Shown here: positions 61,226-64,000 of the stretch, one piece after another | Numbering within the stretch: the stretch's first letter is position 1 | Layout of the letters: the number at the start of each line of letters is the position of its first letter | Assembly: GCA_007280915.1 (NCBI GenBank) | Contig: QYQL01000017.1 | Coordinates: 21,402 to 85,401, forward strand | Reading direction: 5' to 3' | Length of the DNA stretch: 64,000 nt | Source of the DNA: Verrucomicrobiaceae bacterium | GTDB taxonomy: Bacteria > Verrucomicrobiota > Verrucomicrobiia > Chthoniobacterales > Terrimicrobiaceae | Program-made: the position numbers and the translations under genes | The notes under the pieces: model-generated | Databases searched by the model: none | What the model was told of the DNA's origin: nothing | The model's input: the letters and a program-made list of their open reading frames with translations, nothing else

Positions 61226-62559
61226 GATCTTCTTCCGGATTACGCCCGTTTGCGATCTTCACGGGGATCGTCGTCGTCCTCGCGGTGGCTGCCTTTGTCG
61301 CCCTTTCGCTCTGGTTCGGCTCCTTCATCCGCAGCGCGGAATTCCAGTCGCTGGTCGCACGGGAAACCGGGGAGGCCTTCGGGTCCCGCGCGGAATTTGC
61401 CCCCCTGCGGTGGAATGGCGCGTCCGCATTTGCCGAGTCCGCAAGTTTGCAGGGGACCCCCTCCTCCGCTCTCATGCGCCTCAGTGCGAACCAGATCCGC
61501 GCCGAAGTGAATTGGAGAGCCGTTTTTTCGGGGGCTTGGCGCGTGGAGGAGATTACCGTCACTCAACTGGACGGGGAGTGGCAGAATCCATCGCACCCGG
61601 TATCTCCAGTCGTCGCGCAACCGCCCCCGGCACGCCCGACCGGTCTTGCCTCGATCCTTCCGCAGCGCTTTGAACTCGGGATTTTGAAAGTCGGCAATGC
61701 CCGCCTGCGGTATGGTGCCACAGAGATTTCGAACTGCGCCGTCAACGCCAAGCCGGACGGGGCCGGCTGGATCTTCGAGGGAACCGGCGGACGCTTGCAG
61801 ACTCCCTGGACGCCTGAACTCAACATCGTTGACTTTCGCGCACGGGAACAGGGCGGGGATTTGTTCCTGACAAAAGGCAACCTCGCCCTCGGATCGAATG
61901 GGAAGATTTCCCTCTCCGGCGAGTCATCCGCAGGGGGAAACCTCAGGATCACTTGGGAGGGCGTCAGTTCGGCCGACGTCCTCAAAGGAGAATGGGCGAG
62001 AAGGCTGTCTGGCACGCTCTCGGGAAACGCTCAATTTGCTGCACCCGATGTTTTCAAAGGCACCGTCATCCTGCAGGACGGACGTCTGGAAAACATCCCC
62101 ATGCTTGCAACCGTGGCCGACTTCACGCAGAACCCCGCTTTCCGGCGCATGCCGATCCAGGAAATGCGGGGGGATTTTGTCAGGGAACGGGGCGACTGGA
62201 GGATCAGTAACTTCTTTGCGGAGTCGAAGGGATTGCTCCGCATCGAGGGCTCAGCGGTGATCGGACACAACGGCTCGCTGAAAGGACAGTTTCAAATCGG
62301 GGTGACGGCACAAACCCTTCAATGGCTTCCGGGATCGCGAGAAGCGGTGTTTAAGATTGCCAGGGACGGCTATCTCTGGACCGACCTCACGGTGGGCGGA
62401 ACGATCGAAAAACCCAAGGAAAACCTCTCGGAGAGACTGGCGACCGCCATGGGAACTGAAGTGATCGAGCGGAGCACCGAACTGATCAAAAAAGCTCCGG
62501 GGACCGCCGTGGAAGGAGTCAAAGGCGTCCTGGATATCCTCCGTCCGCTCGTGCCCTGA
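61222..62559 (+). CDS. AsmA-like envelope protein
   Basis: This 445-aa protein starts with TTG (61222). It has one N-terminal helix at about 12-33 (IFTGIVVVLAVAAFVALSLW) and then a long beta-rich periplasmic part with AsmA/TamB-type features (RLSGTLSGNAQFAAPDVFKG, SKGLLRIEGSAVIGHNGSLK). AsmA-like proteins bridge the envelope and are linked to phospholipid transport or outer-membrane assembly. It is coupled to the second ExbD and ends the operon. The combination with ExbB/ExbD is the unusual part. Confidence 0.75.
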   Translation: MRSSSGLRPFAIFTGIVVVLAVAAFVALSLWFGSFIRSAEFQSLVARETGEAFGSRAEFAPLRWNGASAFAESASLQGTPSSALMRLSANQIRAEVNWRAVFSGAWRVEEITVTQLDGEWQNPSHPVSPVVAQPPPARPTGLASILPQRFELGILKVGNARLRYGATEISNCAVNAKPDGAGWIFEGTGGRLQTPWTPELNIVDFRAREQGGDLFLTKGNLALGSNGKISLSGESSAGGNLRITWEGVSSADVLKGEWARRLSGTLSGNAQFAAPDVFKGTVILQDGRLENIPMLATVADFTQNPAFRRMPIQEMRGDFVRERGDWRISNFFAESKGLLRIEGSAVIGHNGSLKGQFQIGVTAQTLQWLPGSREAVFKIARDGYLWTDLTVGGTIEKPKENLSERLATAMGTEVIERSTELIKKAPGTAVEGVKGVLDILRPLVP

Positions 62560-62582
62560 ACGGCGGGTAACTCTCTCCGCTC

Positions 62583-63953
62583 CTACAATGCTACGCTCCG
62601 CCCGGGCTCCGGGATGATCACCCCGGTTTCGGGAAGCTCCTTGAAAAGCGAGAGCTGGAACCAGTCGATCGCCGGCTTGTCGCCATGGACGAGCACCACC
62701 TTGGAGGGTTTGAGGAGCAGCGCGTAGTTGCGGAGCGTGTCCCGGCTCGCATGCGCGCTGAACTGAAACTCCTCGACGCTGCATCGTAGCGGAATCGAAG
62801 GCGAACCCTCCTCGAGGTGGATGTCCTCCCCGGCGGCAGCCCGCCGGATCTTTCCGGCCGGGGAATTCGGGTCGGAATACCCGACAAAAAACAGACTCTG
62901 ATTCGCATCCCCGATGATCCTCCGGCAAAATATATTCGAGAGGGTGTGCTCAGTCATCATCCCACTCGATAGCGCAAAAATGCATTTTTTGCGGGGGGAA
63001 ATCGTTTGGACCTCGTTTCCCGAGAGAACGTAGGGCGCCATTTCCTGAAGGAGCTGCAGCTCGGGATGGCTCCGGACCGAGGTCTCCGCCAGCGCATCGT
63101 AAACCCCGGTGATCTTCGTGCTCAATCCCCCGATATAAATCGGCACATGCGCGAGCTGCCCGCGAAGCCGCATGTTCCAGAGAATGGCAAGCAACTCCTG
63201 CGTTTTTCCCAGCGCAAACACGGGAATCGTCACGCTTCCTCCCCTCTCGAAAGCCCTCTGGATCCCGCGCGCCAGCCGCTCCTCTTCATTCGCCCGGGAG
63301 AACCCCGTGGGAACCGGCGAGTCTCCGCGCGTGGTTTCCATAATAAGAACGTCCACGCCTTCCTCGGGAAACGAGGCTCCCCGCATCAGCGACTGGTTCT
63401 CGAAGTTCACATCCCCTGTGTAAAAAACCGTCTTCCCATCATACCGGATCAAAACCCCCGCCGAGCCCAGAATGTGCCCGGCATCGAAAAACTCAAACGT
63501 CACCTCCCGGTCGCTGTCCGAGGGATCGCCCATCAGGTTGAACCGCTTTCTCAGCGGGCGGGGATGCCATGCCTTGCTGCAAAACTCCACTCCTCGGTGG
63601 GTGAAGAGTGGATACTCGCTGATGCCGTCGTCCTCGCGCTGGCGGGTCATGACATTGACCGCATTGTGAAGCATGACATCCGAGATGCGGGCGGTCGGCT
63701 CGGTCATGAAGACCCTGGCCTGTGGCTCGCGGCGCGTCAGAAGCGGCAGGGCCCCGACATGATCCTGATGCGCGTGGGTGATCAGGATGGCGTCCACCTT
63801 TCCTTCGGGAACCAGGGAAAAGTGCGGTGCCGCCGCGAGTCCTTCCAGCTTCGGATGCAACCCGGCATCGAGGATCACGTTCTTCCCGCCGATCTTCAGC
63901 CAGTAGGAATTCGATCCGATTTCTGTCCGCCGCGTCAGGTTCACCAGTTCCAT
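62583..63953 (-). CDS. Metallo-beta-lactamase-fold beta-CASP nuclease (RNase J/CPSF-like)
   Basis: This 456-aa enzyme has the MBL metal motif THAHQDHVGALP (H60, H62, D64, H65), DAGHILGSAGVLI, TGDVNFENQ, and the beta-CASP parts EEFQFSAHASRD and VLVHGDKPA. This is the YSH1/CPSF-73-like form found in archaea and scattered bacteria, where it processes RNA 3' ends or degrades RNA. It starts at ATG 63953, close to the window end. It is convergent with the AsmA-like gene, with 23 bp between stops and no clear terminator hairpin. Confidence 0.92.
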   Translation of the reverse strand: MELVNLTRRTEIGSNSYWLKIGGKNVILDAGLHPKLEGLAAAPHFSLVPEGKVDAILITHAHQDHVGALPLLTRREPQARVFMTEPTARISDVMLHNAVNVMTRQREDDGISEYPLFTHRGVEFCSKAWHPRPLRKRFNLMGDPSDSDREVTFEFFDAGHILGSAGVLIRYDGKTVFYTGDVNFENQSLMRGASFPEEGVDVLIMETTRGDSPVPTGFSRANEEERLARGIQRAFERGGSVTIPVFALGKTQELLAILWNMRLRGQLAHVPIYIGGLSTKITGVYDALAETSVRSHPELQLLQEMAPYVLSGNEVQTISPRKKCIFALSSGMMTEHTLSNIFCRRIIGDANQSLFFVGYSDPNSPAGKIRRAAAGEDIHLEEGSPSIPLRCSVEEFQFSAHASRDTLRNYALLLKPSKVVLVHGDKPAIDWFQLSLFKELPETGVIIPEPGRSVAL

Positions 63954-64000
63954 CGGCTGTCAAAGTGTCCGACCCCGGCACATTCCTCAATGAAAATCCC

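Noticed and set aside
1..64000. CRISPR arrays, tRNA or rRNA genes, insertion sequences or prophage
   Set aside because: I saw no regularly spaced repeats, transposase or integrase motifs, clover-leaf sequences or rRNA-like stretches; the short tandem unit at 39021 has only three copies and no spacers.

Overview
The window is GC-rich bacterial DNA with a Gram-negative envelope: it carries lpxA, an lpxC-fabZ fusion, an lpxL-type acyltransferase, and ExbB/ExbD and AsmA-like proteins. The lpxC-fabZ fusion, secreted GH106, GH127 and GH32 glycosidases, a sulfatase, many TPR proteins and scattered short inverted repeats together suggest a Verrucomicrobiota (PVC group) chromosome, probably a soil or freshwater polysaccharide degrader. 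This assignment is an inference; no rRNA is present. I see no phage, insertion sequence, CRISPR array, tRNA or rRNA. Coding density is high, and many start/stop codons overlap (ATGA, GTGA, TTGA, TAATG), so there are many translationally coupled pairs. No gene-free stretch exceeds 300 bases; the longest, 22227-22513, holds inverted repeats.

Layout. 1-2866 (minus): LolD-type ABC ATPase, a stand-alone cyclic-nucleotide-binding protein, lpxC-fabZ and lpxA (cut by the window edge). 2858-9144: an RluA-type pseudouridine synthase, a GYF_2-like coiled-coil protein, an orphan, then a minus-strand run proC - TPR membrane protein - D,D-carboxypeptidase - UvrD/PcrA helicase. 9231-14927: HIT protein and avtA, an M23 peptidase, a GH114-like protein, then dapA-dapB-folK. 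14899-32506 is a carbohydrate island: a secreted GH32/43-like propeller protein, GH106, three GH32-family proteins, a GntR/LacI-hybrid regulator, a sugar:H+ symporter, a PfkB kinase and GH127. It reads as a fructan utilisation locus with rhamnosidase and arabinofuranosidase helpers. 32579-42245: DUF2585 protein, YajQ, a spermidine-synthase-like protein, an orphan, a 38-aa basic protein, a large hybrid histidine kinase, dinB, a U32 peptidase and nth. 42242-54142: a 1037-aa TPR protein, class V aminotransferase with a RelE-like orphan, a peroxiredoxin, a sulfatase, phosphoglucomutase - PhoD - sirtuin, a small Cys-rich protein and an MbfA-type iron exporter. 54180-58552 (minus): PpiD/SurA-like chaperone, TPR, metG and lpxL. 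58610-62559 (plus): secreted TPR protein, ExbB with a C-terminal zinc ribbon, two ExbDs and an AsmA-like protein. 62583-63953: a beta-CASP metallo-beta-lactamase nuclease.

The two parts that look like real systems are the fructan locus and the divergent envelope cluster at 54-62.5 kb. In the fructan locus, a direct-repeat operator lies in the regulator/GH32 divergent region, and extracellular hydrolases, importer and kinase follow in order. In the envelope cluster, a chaperone and lipid A acyltransferase unit sits back to back with an ExbB-ExbD-ExbD-AsmA unit that could energise an envelope process. The function of the latter is not known from sequence.
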